From Sphingobacterium sp. FBM7-1 (GTDB lineage Bacteria > Bacteroidota > Bacteroidia > Sphingobacteriales > Sphingobacteriaceae), in the NCBI RefSeq assembly GCF_020687765.1, contig NZ_JAJEWJ010000001.1:744001-808000 (forward strand): a stretch of 64,000 nt of DNA. The letters are read 5' to 3'. Position numbers and translations under genes: made by a program. The notes under the pieces are model-generated. The model had not been told where the DNA came from. It saw only the letters and a list, made by a program, of their open reading frames with translations, and did not search any database. Every line of letters begins with the position of its first letter. Within the stretch, counting starts at the first letter, position 1. Below are positions 26,421 to 35,353 of the stretch, piece after piece.

Positions 26421-27190
26421 TATTTTGTATTAAAAACCTTAACAATTTCTAAAAAGTCACGTGATTTTAGGGAAGCTCCACCAATCAAGCCACCATCGAT
26501 ATCCGCTTGCGAAAACAACTCATTCGCATTTGCCGGATTACAGCTTCCACCGTAAAGTATGGTCGTGTTTTCGGCGATTCTTTCCGTGTATTGATTCGCT
26601 ACCGTTTCCCGAATAAAAGCATGTACTTCTTGCGCTTGTTCCGGTGACGCCGTCAACCCTGTTCCAATAGCCCAAACGGGTTCATAAGCCAACACCACTT
26701 TTTCAAATTCTTCACTCGATAAATGAAATAGACCCTTTTCCAATTGCGTTTTAATCACATCAAAAACTTGACCGCCTTCGCGCTCATCTTTTGTCTCTCC
26801 TATACAGAAGATGGGTTTAAGACCATTAGCCAATGCCGCGTCCACTTTTTGTGCCAATAAAGCATCTGTCTCGCCGAAATATGCCCTACGCTCGGAATGC
26901 CCAAGCAAAACATAATCCGCACCCGTCGATTTCACCTGTGCGCCAGATAGCTCACCCGTATATGCTCCAGATTCTGCCTGATGAATATTTTGCGCACCCA
27001 CTGTCACATTGCCTACAGGCGCCGCTAATTTAGCTATACTATGTAAATGGATCGCAGGACTACAAACAATAACTTCCTGTTCGCCTACTACCTCGTCCTT
27101 CACCATATTCACAATTTCCGAAAATAAGCTTACGCCTTTCTCGTAGTCCAAATTCATTTTCCAGTTTCCTGCTACAATTTTTTTTCTCAT
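26420..27190 (-). CDS. tpiA: Triosephosphate isomerase
   Basis: Interconverts dihydroxyacetone phosphate and glyceraldehyde-3-phosphate in glycolysis. The 256-residue TIM barrel shows the expected order: GNWKMN (substrate Asn and Lys) at residues 7-12, GHSERR (electrophilic His) near 97, the catalytic Glu in [14 protein letters not shown] near 170, and LYGGSC plus GGLIGGASL at the phosphate site. It lies 21 bases after the GlmU-like gene and overlaps prmA by one base. Confidence 0.97.
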   Translation of the reverse strand: MRKKIVAGNWKMNLDYEKGVSLFSEIVNMVKDEVVGEQEVIVCSPAIHLHSIAKLAAPVGNVTVGAQNIHQAESGAYTGELSGAQVKSTGADYVLLGHSERRAYFGETDALLAQKVDAALANGLKPIFCIGETKDEREGGQVFDVIKTQLEKGLFHLSSEEFEKVVLAYEPVWAIGTGLTASPEQAQEVHAFIRETVANQYTERIAENTTILYGGSCNPANANELFSQADIDGGLIGGASLKSRDFLEIVKVFNTK

Positions 27191-27211
27191 CGTTTTTTAT
27201 CGTTATCTATT

Positions 27212-28399
27212 TTATTTACTAAATTCTTCCTGTGTACACCTGCTATAAACCTCCTGTAATATACGAAGATCTACCTCATACAGCGGTTTATTTGTTAAAT
27301 CCCCCCGCATTTTCAACATATCCTCAAATTTGCGCCAGACATATCGCTCTTGTTTTTGATCGGTTATCCAAGAAAAGTCTCCCACAAACTTCGGAATAAT
27401 ATTTGATAATGATAGCTGTGCCCCCACACCGATCACTGCCCCCGTTGTAATGGATGAATTAATACCACACATGGCAAAATCCCCCATAAATACCCCTACT
27501 TTATTCCGTCCTGTTTCTCGCCAGTTATCCAGTTTATAATCATACAACTTAATAGCTTGCCAATTGTTCTGGAGATTAGAGTTACTCGTACCTGCTCCCA
27601 GATTGCATCCTTCGCCAATTACCGCACACCCCAGGTAACCCGCATGTCCTTTTGCACTATTTTCCCACATCACGCTATTATTAATCTCTCCACCTATGGT
27701 TGCATATGGGCCAATACTCACGTTCGGATACAAACAGCTTCCCATCTTTACCCGGGCCCCTTTACCGATCGCAATCGGCCCCTTTAAATGGCTTCCTTGC
27801 TCCAACACCACATCGTCTCCTATATAGATCGGGCCGCTCAACGCATTGAATGTGCATGCAAAGGCTTGTACATTTTTTCCTACAAAAAGGGCATCTCCTA
27901 TTATCGTATTAGAAGCATGGAGCTTTGCCGAAGTCTTCCCATTTGTCAGCAAGTTAAAATCAAAAACAATCTGTTCGGCATTATGCAGATAAATATCTTC
28001 TAAGAATTGAATTCGCTGCAACTCCCCGGTATAGGAATGAATAATCAAGGCATCACTCCTCGGCTCAGCAGACCACGTACCTATCCGATAGGCGATCCAC
28101 TCCCCATCCTTTTCTAAAACACTGTCTTCTTCCAAATCAAATAGCGCATCAACGAGATCCGCTGTCGGACAGAGATTAGCTCGCACCACCAAACAAGGAG
28201 CCGTCGATGAAGGGCCCTTAAATTTTTCTTGAAGATAAGGCTCTGTATAAAAACTGACGGGAACATTCCATATAGACTGCCATTTTTCTTGGATAGTCAA
28301 AATTCCCACTCGAAACGCCCCAACCGGTCTAGTGAAAGCCATTGGCAACAAATGTTCTCGCCATGGGGCTCGATCATGTAAGACGATTTCTAACCGCAT
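27212..28399 (-). CDS. GlmU-like putative sugar nucleotidyltransferase with left-handed beta-helix
   Basis: Bacteroidota-type 'GlmU family' protein. The first ~170 residues correspond to a diverged nucleotidyltransferase region (LPMAFTRPVGAFRVGILTIQEKW resembles the activation loop with its R-P-V-G). Residues ~180-360 carry hexapeptide repeats of a left-handed beta-helix (IYIGDDVVLEQGSHLKGPI, IGKGARVKMGSCLYPNVSIG, VIGEGCNLGAGTSNSNL). It lacks the full GlmU N-terminal consensus, so which sugar-1-phosphate it activates, or whether it is active, is uncertain. It heads the likely operon GlmU-like-tpiA-prmA-mpl, and a terminator separates it from rpmE2. Confidence 0.8.
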   Translation of the reverse strand: MRLEIVLHDRAPWREHLLPMAFTRPVGAFRVGILTIQEKWQSIWNVPVSFYTEPYLQEKFKGPSSTAPCLVVRANLCPTADLVDALFDLEEDSVLEKDGEWIAYRIGTWSAEPRSDALIIHSYTGELQRIQFLEDIYLHNAEQIVFDFNLLTNGKTSAKLHASNTIIGDALFVGKNVQAFACTFNALSGPIYIGDDVVLEQGSHLKGPIAIGKGARVKMGSCLYPNVSIGPYATIGGEINNSVMWENSAKGHAGYLGCAVIGEGCNLGAGTSNSNLQNNWQAIKLYDYKLDNWRETGRNKVGVFMGDFAMCGINSSITTGAVIGVGAQLSLSNIIPKFVGDFSWITDQKQERYVWRKFEDMLKMRGDLTNKPLYEVDLRILQEVYSRCTQEEFSK

Positions 28400-28422
28400 A
28401 ATCCGATAAATTTACATAAAAA

Positions 28423-28451
28423 AATCCCGACAAGAAGAACCTATCGGGATT
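28423..28451 (-). terminator. rpmE2 terminator
   Basis: On the minus strand AATCCCGA (28451-28444) pairs with TCGGGATT (28430-28423) around a 13-base loop and runs into T-rich sequence. It lies 32 bases past the rpmE2 stop and before the GlmU-like gene. Confidence 0.75.
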
Positions 28452-28483
28452 AAAGTTATTTTGACCGAAGCCTATAATCGGGA

Positions 28484-28729
28484 TTACTTCTGGTAACGGC
28501 TACGGAATTTATCGATACGTCCAGCTGTATCAACCAATTTCATTTTACCTGTATAAAAAGGGTGTGAGGTGTGCGAAATCTCCAATTTCACCAATGGATA
28601 CTCATTACCATCTTCCCAAGTAATAGTCTCTTTTGTGTCTACACATGATTTAGTTACAAAAGAATAGTCGTTCGACATATCTTTGAAAACAACTAATCTG
28701 TAGTTTGATGGATGCAGATCTTTTTTCAT
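28484..28729 (-). CDS. rpmE2: Ribosomal protein L31 type B
   Basis: Component of the 50S subunit. The 81-residue product [17 protein letters not shown]... with [21 protein letters not shown] and the basic end FRSRYQK matches L31 type B, the zinc-free form lacking the CxxC pair, here with only one Cys (SCVDTKE). It has its own promoter (28770-28777) and terminator, so it is probably a single-gene unit. Confidence 0.96.
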   Translation of the reverse strand: MKKDLHPSNYRLVVFKDMSNDYSFVTKSCVDTKETITWEDGNEYPLVKLEISHTSHPFYTGKMKLVDTAGRIDKFRSRYQK

Positions 28730-28769
28730 TTCTATCTTATGATTATAATATATTCAACAATTTGAGGTG

Positions 28770-28777
28770 CAAAGATA
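28770..28777 (-). promoter_or_regulatory. -7 promoter element of rpmE2
   Basis: On the minus strand TATCTTTG, followed by CACC, a frequent Bacteroidota -7 context. The transcript would start near 28763, leaving a leader of about 34 bases. Confidence 0.6.
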
Positions 28778-28890
28778 ATCTATTTTTCTAAACTAAACAA
28801 AAGAATAAATTTAAAATACTATATTTTAACGACGGCATCCCCAACTCTTCAATCTCCTTGCTACGTATACAAACATCCACTTTTTTTTCC

Positions 28891-28898
28891 TATTTTTG
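28891..28898 (+). promoter_or_regulatory. -7 promoter element of lysS
   Basis: TATTTTTG matches TAnnTTTG and lies 30 bases before the lysS ATG at 28929. Confidence 0.5.
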
Positions 28899-28928
28899 CA
28901 TTCTCATTTAGCACTTTGAATCATTAAC

Positions 28929-30635
28929 ATGAGCACTGTATTATCAGAACAGGAACAACAGCGTAGACTAAATCTCCAAGCCCTTATTGACTTAGGTATT
29001 AACCCCTATCCAGCGGACGAGTTTAAAGTAAATGTTTCGGCTGCCGATATCTTGGAAAACTACGAAAGAGATAAGTTAAATTATAAAAATATCCGTTTTG
29101 CCGGAAGGATGATGAGCCGCCGTATTATGGGAAGCGCATCATTCATGGAGCTACAAGATGCGACTGGCCGCATCCAAGCGTATGTCAAACGCGACGACAT
29201 TTGCCCAGGTGAAGACAAAACATTATACAACACAGTTTTCAAGAAACTATTAGATATTGGGGATATTCTCGGCATCGAAGGATATGTTTTCACCACCCAA
29301 ACAGGTGAAATCTCGATTCATGTCGAAAAGCTCACGATATTAACTAAAACATTGCGCCCCCTGCCTATTGTCAAAGAAGCTGATGGTAAAACGTATGATG
29401 CATTTACCGATCCAGAACAGCGGTATCGTATGCGATACGTAGACTTAATCGTTAACCCGCAAAACCGGGAAAGATTCATTAAGCGCACGAAACTGTTCAA
29501 TGCCATGCGTACGTTTTTTAACGAGGCTGGCTATATGGAGGTCGAAACACCTGTTCTTCAAGCTATCCCCGGAGGCGCAGCTGCGCGTCCATTCATTACC
29601 CACCACAACGCGTTAGATATACCCTTGTATCTACGCATCGCCAACGAGTTGTACCTTAAACGGCTTATTGTCGGCGGGTTTGATGGTGTATATGAGTTTT
29701 CGAAAAACTTCCGTAACGAGGGAATGGACCGAACACACAATCCAGAGTTTACCGTCATGGAAATATACGTAGCTTACAAAGACTACAACTGGATGATGAG
29801 CTTTACGGAGCGGTTACTCGAACATTGTGCACTTGCTGTGAATGGCACAACGAAAGCAACCTTCGGAGAATACGAAATTGACTTCAGAGCTCCTTATAAG
29901 CGTGTAACAATGGCCGATGCCATTAAAGAATTTACCGGCTTCAATATTATCGGCAAATCGGAGGCAGAAATTCGGGAAGCCGCTAAGACAATGGGTATCA
30001 GCGTCGATGACACGATGGGAAAAGGCAAATTAATTGACGAGATCTTCGGCGAAAAATGTGAAGGCAATTATATACAACCTACATTCATCACCGATTACCC
30101 TATCGAAATGTCGCCCTTAACCAAAAAACACCGTAACAATCCGGAGTTGACAGAACGCTTTGAACTCATGGTATGCGGAAAGGAAATCGCGAATGCTTAT
30201 TCCGAGCTAAACGATCCGCTAGACCAGCGTGAACGTTTTGAAGACCAACTTCGTCTTTCGGAAAAAGGAGATGATGAAGCGATGTTTATCGATCAGGATT
30301 TCTTACGCGCGCTGGAATACGGTATGCCTCCTACTTCGGGGCTTGGCATCGGTATGGACCGTTTGATTATGTTCCTGACCAATAATGCTTCTATTCAAGA
30401 AGTATTGTTTTTCCCACAGATGCGTCCGGAGAAAAAGGAAATCACCATTGAGCTAACAGATGAAGAAAAACTTGTCTTAGCCCAGCTCCAACAAGAACGG
30501 AATAACTTAGCTGACGTGAAAGAGGCTACGGGACTGAGTGGCAAAAAGTGGGACCTTGCTACAAAAGGCCTACGCCAGAAAGATATGATTAATATCGTCG
30601 TCGAAGGCGACAATAAATTTATTCTAAAAAATTAG
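28929..30635 (+). CDS. lysS: Lysyl-tRNA synthetase, class II
   Basis: Charges tRNA-Lys. The N-terminal OB-fold anticodon-binding domain (about 55-150, IRFAGRMMSRRIMGSASFME) precedes the class II catalytic core: motif 1 around VETPVLQAIPGGAAARPF, motif 2 FRNEGMDRTHNPEF, motif 3 SGLGIGMDRLIMFL. At 568 aa it is longer than the ~500-residue E. coli enzyme, owing to a C-terminal extension of about 60 residues after motif 3 (from ELTDEEKLVLAQLQQERNNL), a helix-turn-helix-like tail I believe is normal for Bacteroidota. The stop codon lies within the 5' arm of a hairpin terminator. Confidence 0.97.
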   Translation: MSTVLSEQEQQRRLNLQALIDLGINPYPADEFKVNVSAADILENYERDKLNYKNIRFAGRMMSRRIMGSASFMELQDATGRIQAYVKRDDICPGEDKTLYNTVFKKLLDIGDILGIEGYVFTTQTGEISIHVEKLTILTKTLRPLPIVKEADGKTYDAFTDPEQRYRMRYVDLIVNPQNRERFIKRTKLFNAMRTFFNEAGYMEVETPVLQAIPGGAAARPFITHHNALDIPLYLRIANELYLKRLIVGGFDGVYEFSKNFRNEGMDRTHNPEFTVMEIYVAYKDYNWMMSFTERLLEHCALAVNGTTKATFGEYEIDFRAPYKRVTMADAIKEFTGFNIIGKSEAEIREAAKTMGISVDDTMGKGKLIDEIFGEKCEGNYIQPTFITDYPIEMSPLTKKHRNNPELTERFELMVCGKEIANAYSELNDPLDQRERFEDQLRLSEKGDDEAMFIDQDFLRALEYGMPPTSGLGIGMDRLIMFLTNNASIQEVLFFPQMRPEKKEITIELTDEEKLVLAQLQQERNNLADVKEATGLSGKKWDLATKGLRQKDMINIVVEGDNKFILKN

Positions 30636-30664
30636 CGCCGGGATTAAACCCAGCGCTAATTTTC
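30631..30664 (+). terminator. lysS terminator
   Basis: ATTAGCGC (30631-30638) pairs with GCGCTAAT (30653-30660), followed by a short T run. The stem overlaps the lysS stop codon and also sits at the end of the convergent kdsA. Confidence 0.65.
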
Positions 30665-31478
30665 ATATCACCGCTTCCCTTACACGAACCAACTTCTCCA
30701 GCAAACCTTCTAATAAGTCGAGGTGCAACATATTTGCCCCATCCGATTTTGCATTAGCGGGATCAGGATGCGTCTCTATAAATAAACCATCTGCCCCCAC
30801 CGCAATGGCCGCTTTAGCAATCGTCTCGATAAGCTGGGGTTTTCCACCTGTAACACCCGAACTTTGGTTAGGCTGCTGCAGGGAATGTGTACAATCCATA
30901 ACCGTCGGCACACCAAAAGATCGCATTTCAGGTAATCCCCTAAAATCCACAATCAAATCCTGATAACCAAAGGTATTTCCTCGATCGGTCAAAAACACTT
31001 TTTCATTACCGGCATCTTTTACCTTATCCACGGCAAACTTCATCGATGCTGCCGATAGAAATTGGCCTTTCTTAATATTGATCACTTTGTCCGTCTCCGC
31101 AGCGGCGACCAGTAATTCGGTTTGTCTACAAAGAAATGCCGGAATCTGTAACACATCCACATACGCAGCTGCAACAGCTGCCTCTTGACTTTCATGAATA
31201 TCAGTTACAGTTGGAACACCGAAAGTCTGCCCTACCTTTTCCAATATTCTTAATGCTTTTTCGTCTCCTATCCCCGTAAATGAATCTGCACGCGAGCGAT
31301 TGGCTTTGCGGTATGAACCTTTAAAAATATAGGGTATTTCAAATTTGTCCGTAATCTTTACGATCCGTTCGGCGATACGCATCGCCATCTCCTCGCCTTC
31401 TATAGCACAGGGTCCGGCCATTAAAAAAAAACGTGAAGAATTTCCATGCTGAATAGCAGGTAGATATTGTTGAATCAT
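30663..31478 (-). CDS. kdsA: 2-dehydro-3-deoxyphosphooctonate aldolase (KDO-8-phosphate synthase)
   Basis: Condenses PEP with arabinose-5-phosphate to KDO-8-phosphate for LPS. The 271-residue TIM barrel has AGPCAIEGEE near the start, FKGSYRKANRSRADSFTG, TDIHE, IPAFLCRQTELL, and the C-terminal MDCTHSLQQPN and FIETHPDP segments. Cys in AGPC and the CRQT segment with Asp/His metal ligands would need alignment to decide between metal and non-metal types. Twelve bases separate it from the upstream recQ stop, so the two may form one transcript; kdsD, which supplies its substrate, lies divergently beyond recQ. Confidence 0.95.
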   Translation of the reverse strand: MIQQYLPAIQHGNSSRFFLMAGPCAIEGEEMAMRIAERIVKITDKFEIPYIFKGSYRKANRSRADSFTGIGDEKALRILEKVGQTFGVPTVTDIHESQEAAVAAAYVDVLQIPAFLCRQTELLVAAAETDKVINIKKGQFLSAASMKFAVDKVKDAGNEKVFLTDRGNTFGYQDLIVDFRGLPEMRSFGVPTVMDCTHSLQQPNQSSGVTGGKPQLIETIAKAAIAVGADGLFIETHPDPANAKSDGANMLHLDLLEGLLEKLVRVREAVI

Positions 31479-31490
31479 ATATTTTGGTGG

Positions 31491-33680
31491 TTAATTCCCT
31501 AACTCAGACATGAATTTAATCCGCATTAACTGCACATCCTCATACGTGTAGTCATCTTCACCAAGCTCATTCAGAGCTTCTTGAATGGAATCTACCTCGG
31601 CCGTCCGGAAGTAGTCATACACCTCTTCCTGTCGATCACTATCAATCATTTCATCCACAAAATACCCGATATTGAGCTTTGTTCCTGAGTTGACAATAGA
31701 CTCTACCTCTTTAAGTAAATTTTCATAACTAATACCCTTAGAAGATGCGATATCGTCTAAACCAATTTTTCTATCGATATTTTGGATAATAGAAACTTTC
31801 AATGCCGATTTGTTTGCGGTACTTTTGATGACGAGATCCAGCGGACGGTCTATATCATTTTCATCCACGTACTGCTTTATGAGCTCCACAAATGGTTTAC
31901 CAAATTTAAGCGCTTTACCCGCCCCAACGCCATGCATTTGCTTTAACTCATCTAAACTTACCGGATAATGCGTACACATCTCGTCTAGTGAAGGATCCTG
32001 AAAGATTACAAAAGGCGGCAGCGATTTCTGCTTAGCTATTTTCCTCCGCAACTCTTTCAACATTTTCAACAACTCTGTATCCAATGTTCCGGACGCCTGA
32101 ACGACATCCTCTGTGCCATCCTCATCGGCCCGTTCCATTATTCGGTTGAGAATAAATCTAATATTATATGGGTTGGCTAAATACCTTCTCCCGTGCTCGG
32201 TCAAAGTTAACAAACCATAATGGTCGATATCTTTTTTCAGGAAGTTATTTAATTCGGTTTGACGAATTAGCGATTTCCAATAGTTCACGCCTAAGCTCTT
32301 CCCTGTTCCAAACAAGGGATGCACATCATGTTTATACGAGGAAACCGGTTGGTTATTCTGCCCTATCATGACATTGATGATGTGATGATCATCAAATTTT
32401 TCTCCTTCTTGCTCAATAAAACGCAGAATCGCTATTAAATTTTCTTCTGCATCAAAATATGTTTTGGGTGCCCGGCAATTATCACACATACTATTACAGC
32501 CCGTCTCATCGAACTGCTCACCAAAGTAATGCAAAATCTGTTTCCGTCGACATACCGATGATTCCGAATAATCGATTACTTCTTTTAATATCTGTGTACC
32601 GATCTCTCTTTCAGAGACGGGCTTATCTTTCATGAACTTGGTTAGCTTTTCAATATCCTTTTCAGAATAAAATGCTAAACAAATACCCTCACCACCATCC
32701 CGGCCGGCGCGCCCCGTCTCTTGGTAATACCCTTCCATAGACTTGGGAATATCATGATGAATAACATACCGCACGTCCGGTTTGTCAATTCCCATTCCAA
32801 ACGCAATAGTAGCCACGATAACTTCCACATCTTCCATCAGGAACTTGTCCTGTGTATCGGCTCGGGTCTTTGCATCAAGTCCGGCATGATAAGGTAATGC
32901 TTTTATACCATTAATATTAAGCACTTCGGCCACCTCCTCCACCTTTTTGCGGCTGAGGCAATATATAATACCTGTTTTACCAGCGTTATTACGAATAAAC
33001 TTTACAATCTCCTTAACTACGTTTTTTTTCGGACGTACCTCGTAGTATAAATTTGACCGATTAAAAGACGATTTGAACAGCGTCGCATCATTCATCTGTA
33101 AATTCTTACGAATATCCGATTGCACTTTAGGGGTAGCCGTTGCTGTCAATGCGATAATAGGGATATTCTCCCCAATCCCATTGATAACCTGTCTTATTTT
33201 GCGGTATTCCGGACGGAAATCATGCCCCCATTCCGAAATACAATGGGCTTCATCCACGGCAACGAAGGAAACTTTAATCTGTCTTAGAAAAAGTGCGTTC
33301 TCTTCCTTTGCTAACGACTCCGGCGCAACGTAAAGCAGCTTGGTTTTACCGTCCGTCACATCCTTTTTCACCTTGGTAATCTCTCCCTTGTTGAGCGAGG
33401 AATTCAAAAAATGTGCAATGCTGTCATTCCCTCCAAATGCCCGCAATTGATCAACTTGATTCTTCATCAGTGCTATCAGCGGCGAAATGACGATGGCAGT
33501 ACCTTCGCTCATCAGTGCAGGCAATTGATAACAAATGGACTTCCCTCCACCTGTAGGCATAATAACAAACGTATCCTTTTTATTCAATATGTTTGTTATT
33601 ATAGCTTCTTGATCCCCTTTAAAGGTATCAAAGCCAAAAAACTCCTGCAAATTGTCAAATAGTGATTTTTCTATTTCCAT
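31491..33680 (-). CDS. recQ: ATP-dependent DNA helicase RecQ
   Basis: 3'-5' DNA helicase for recombination and fork repair. Helicase motifs: TFVIMPTGGGKSICYQLPA (Walker A), VDEAHCISEWGHDFRPEY (DEAH and aromatic-rich loop), IVATIAFGMGIDKPDVR and HHDIPKSMEGYYQETGRAGRDG. A zinc-binding RQC region follows (CRRKQIL, CNSMCDNC), then winged helix and an HRDC domain near residue 520-600. Beyond this is a ~110-residue C-terminal tail of a kind also present in other Bacteroidota RecQ. The ATG at 33680 (729 aa) is preferred over the TTG three codons earlier. Confidence 0.95.
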   Translation of the reverse strand: MEIEKSLFDNLQEFFGFDTFKGDQEAIITNILNKKDTFVIMPTGGGKSICYQLPALMSEGTAIVISPLIALMKNQVDQLRAFGGNDSIAHFLNSSLNKGEITKVKKDVTDGKTKLLYVAPESLAKEENALFLRQIKVSFVAVDEAHCISEWGHDFRPEYRKIRQVINGIGENIPIIALTATATPKVQSDIRKNLQMNDATLFKSSFNRSNLYYEVRPKKNVVKEIVKFIRNNAGKTGIIYCLSRKKVEEVAEVLNINGIKALPYHAGLDAKTRADTQDKFLMEDVEVIVATIAFGMGIDKPDVRYVIHHDIPKSMEGYYQETGRAGRDGGEGICLAFYSEKDIEKLTKFMKDKPVSEREIGTQILKEVIDYSESSVCRRKQILHYFGEQFDETGCNSMCDNCRAPKTYFDAEENLIAILRFIEQEGEKFDDHHIINVMIGQNNQPVSSYKHDVHPLFGTGKSLGVNYWKSLIRQTELNNFLKKDIDHYGLLTLTEHGRRYLANPYNIRFILNRIMERADEDGTEDVVQASGTLDTELLKMLKELRRKIAKQKSLPPFVIFQDPSLDEMCTHYPVSLDELKQMHGVGAGKALKFGKPFVELIKQYVDENDIDRPLDLVIKSTANKSALKVSIIQNIDRKIGLDDIASSKGISYENLLKEVESIVNSGTKLNIGYFVDEMIDSDRQEEVYDYFRTAEVDSIQEALNELGEDDYTYEDVQLMRIKFMSELGN

Positions 33681-33733
33681 TGACCTCAAAACAAAATTAG
33701 ATGGATCCGAGACGCATATGAGCGTTTAATAAT

Positions 33734-33741
33734 TACTTTTG
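33734..33741 (+). promoter_or_regulatory. -7 promoter element of kdsD
   Basis: TACTTTTG matches TAnnTTTG; predicted start near 33748, about 26 bases before the GTG at 33774. It lies in the divergent recQ-kdsD gap. Confidence 0.5.
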
Positions 33742-33773
33742 TAGTTATTAATATAAAATTAACTATTTTTTCT

Positions 33774-34739
33774 GTGATACACAACATCGATATCAAAAAG
33801 ACTGCAATAGACACATTGGAACTGGAAGCCGCGGCAATTTATAAGTTGGCGCAATTCATTGACGATGATTTTGTAAAGGTTGTAAATCAGATATTAGGCC
33901 TACCCGGCCGCATTATCGTGACCGGTATAGGCAAGAGTGCTATCATCGCTCAAAAAATAGTAGCCACACTTAATTCAACCGGTACACCGGCTATCTTTAT
34001 GCATGCTGCCGACGCCATTCACGGCGATCTCGGTATTATCCAAAAACACGATCTTATTATTGCGCTTTCTAAAAGTGGTAATACGCCAGAAATCAAAGTA
34101 CTGGTCCCTTTTCTCAAGCAAACCGGTAACACGCTAGTAGCAATGGTAGGCAATATGGATTCTTTTCTGGCTCAGCAGGCCGATTTCATCCTCAACACAT
34201 CCGTCGTACGAGAAGCCTGTCCAAACAACCTAGCTCCCACCACCAGCACAACGGCACAGCTCGCCATGGGAGATGCGTTAGCCGTTTGTCTCCAAACATG
34301 TCGACAATTTTCCGACCGCGATTTTGCCAAATATCACCCCGGAGGTGCACTCGGCAAACAGTTATACTTAAAGGTTAGCGATCTGTCAGATAACAACGGA
34401 AAACCAGCAGTCCCTCCTTCAGCAAGTGTGCGCGAAGTAATCATTACAATCACCAAAGATCGCTTGGGTGCTACTGCCGTGATTGAAGACGACCTGATCG
34501 TGGGGATTATTACGGACGGAGATATTCGCAGGATGCTGGAAAAACATGATGACATCAGTCCGTTAACGGCAAAAGATATCATGACTAACAGCCCCAAACA
34601 TATCCATAGAGAAGCACTTGCGGCAGATGCGCTTCACATCCTACGTCAACACAATATATCCCAGCTGATTGTCCTCCAAGACGGATTTTACGCTGGTATA
34701 ATACATATACAAGATCTCTTAAAAGAAGGCATCCTATAA
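33774..34739 (+). CDS. kdsD: Arabinose-5-phosphate isomerase (KdsD/KpsF/GutQ family)
   Basis: Converts ribulose-5-phosphate to arabinose-5-phosphate, the KDO precursor. Residues ~35-180 form the SIS sugar-isomerase domain (RIIVTGIGKSAIIAQKI, MHAADAIHGDLGII, SKSGNTPEIKVL). Residues ~205-321 hold two CBS domains (VREVIITITKDRLGATAVIED, IITDGDIRRMLE, then AADALHILRQHNISQLIVL). 321 aa is typical. It starts with GTG at 33774, which matches the family N-terminus. Divergent from recQ-kdsA, so two consecutive KDO steps share one intergenic region. Confidence 0.94.
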   Translation: MIHNIDIKKTAIDTLELEAAAIYKLAQFIDDDFVKVVNQILGLPGRIIVTGIGKSAIIAQKIVATLNSTGTPAIFMHAADAIHGDLGIIQKHDLIIALSKSGNTPEIKVLVPFLKQTGNTLVAMVGNMDSFLAQQADFILNTSVVREACPNNLAPTTSTTAQLAMGDALAVCLQTCRQFSDRDFAKYHPGGALGKQLYLKVSDLSDNNGKPAVPPSASVREVIITITKDRLGATAVIEDDLIVGIITDGDIRRMLEKHDDISPLTAKDIMTNSPKHIHREALAADALHILRQHNISQLIVLQDGFYAGIIHIQDLLKEGIL

Positions 34740-34874
34740 CGCACTCTGTAATATTTTTGTTTATTTCACAGAAATCAATCGCTATATTTTGCGCTATTTA
34801 TAATTTTGGCGTATCTTTTGATAATTTGATATTATATTGAGTTTATAGAAGTTTAGCGTTAAAGAAATAGTAAG

Positions 34875-35252
34875 ATGAAGAAAAGAACATTAGGAATATT
34901 GGCGACGTTTGTAGCGATCATTGGTTTCGTATCAATGGCGGTAGCTATCGGAGAATTTAAATTTGAAAAAGAAACACATGATTTCGGGAATATCCCGCAT
35001 AATAAACCTGCCTCATACAGCTTTCAGTTCTCTAATACCGGAGACGCTCCCATTATTATCAACGAAGTAAAACCTTCTTGTGGCTGCTCTGTAGCAGAGT
35101 TTACGAAAACCCCGATTAAGCCGGGAGATACAGGCAACGTATCGGTCACTTATAACGCCGCGGCGAGAGGGCCTTTCACGAAGCAATTCACCATTAAATC
35201 AAACACTAAAACACCTATCAAAACCTTGACGATTAAAGGAAATGTAGAATAA
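34875..35252 (+). CDS. DUF1573 domain protein, exported
   Basis: A 125-residue protein with a signal peptide (MKKRTLGILATFVAIIGFVS, likely cleaved after AVA) and one DUF1573 domain, an immunoglobulin-like fold related to ASH/MSP domains. The hallmark is FKFEKETHDFGNIPHNKPA followed by NTGDAPIIINEVKPSCGCSV, with a Cys-Gly-Cys pair. Such proteins are abundant in Bacteroidota, periplasmic or surface-bound, with unknown function. It stands alone, with a terminator 40 bases after the stop. Confidence 0.88.
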   Translation: MKKRTLGILATFVAIIGFVSMAVAIGEFKFEKETHDFGNIPHNKPASYSFQFSNTGDAPIIINEVKPSCGCSVAEFTKTPIKPGDTGNVSVTYNAAARGPFTKQFTIKSNTKTPIKTLTIKGNVE

Positions 35253-35291
35253 TTCTCTTTCCAACTGAAGAAGCAGCAATATAGATTCCGT

Positions 35292-35319
35292 AAAAGGCCG
35301 TCAATTGATGGCTTTTTTT
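35292..35319 (+). terminator. Terminator after the DUF1573 gene
   Basis: AAAAGGCCGTCAA pairs with TTGATGGCTTTT (one G-T pair), followed by T to 35319. The -7 element of the next gene lies immediately after. Confidence 0.75.
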
Positions 35320-35321
35320 AT

Positions 35322-35329
35322 TAGTTTTG
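35322..35329 (+). promoter_or_regulatory. -7 promoter element of the aminotransferase gene
   Basis: TAGTTTTG matches TAnnTTTG, 24 bases before the ATG at 35354. Confidence 0.5.
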
Positions 35330-35353
35330 CAGAAACTATAAACGTACAAGGTA

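Noticed and set aside
34740-34874. Clear promoter of the DUF1573 gene
   Set aside because: Several TTTG-like elements (for example TAATTTTG at 34801) occur in AT-rich sequence, but none has a proper -33 partner.
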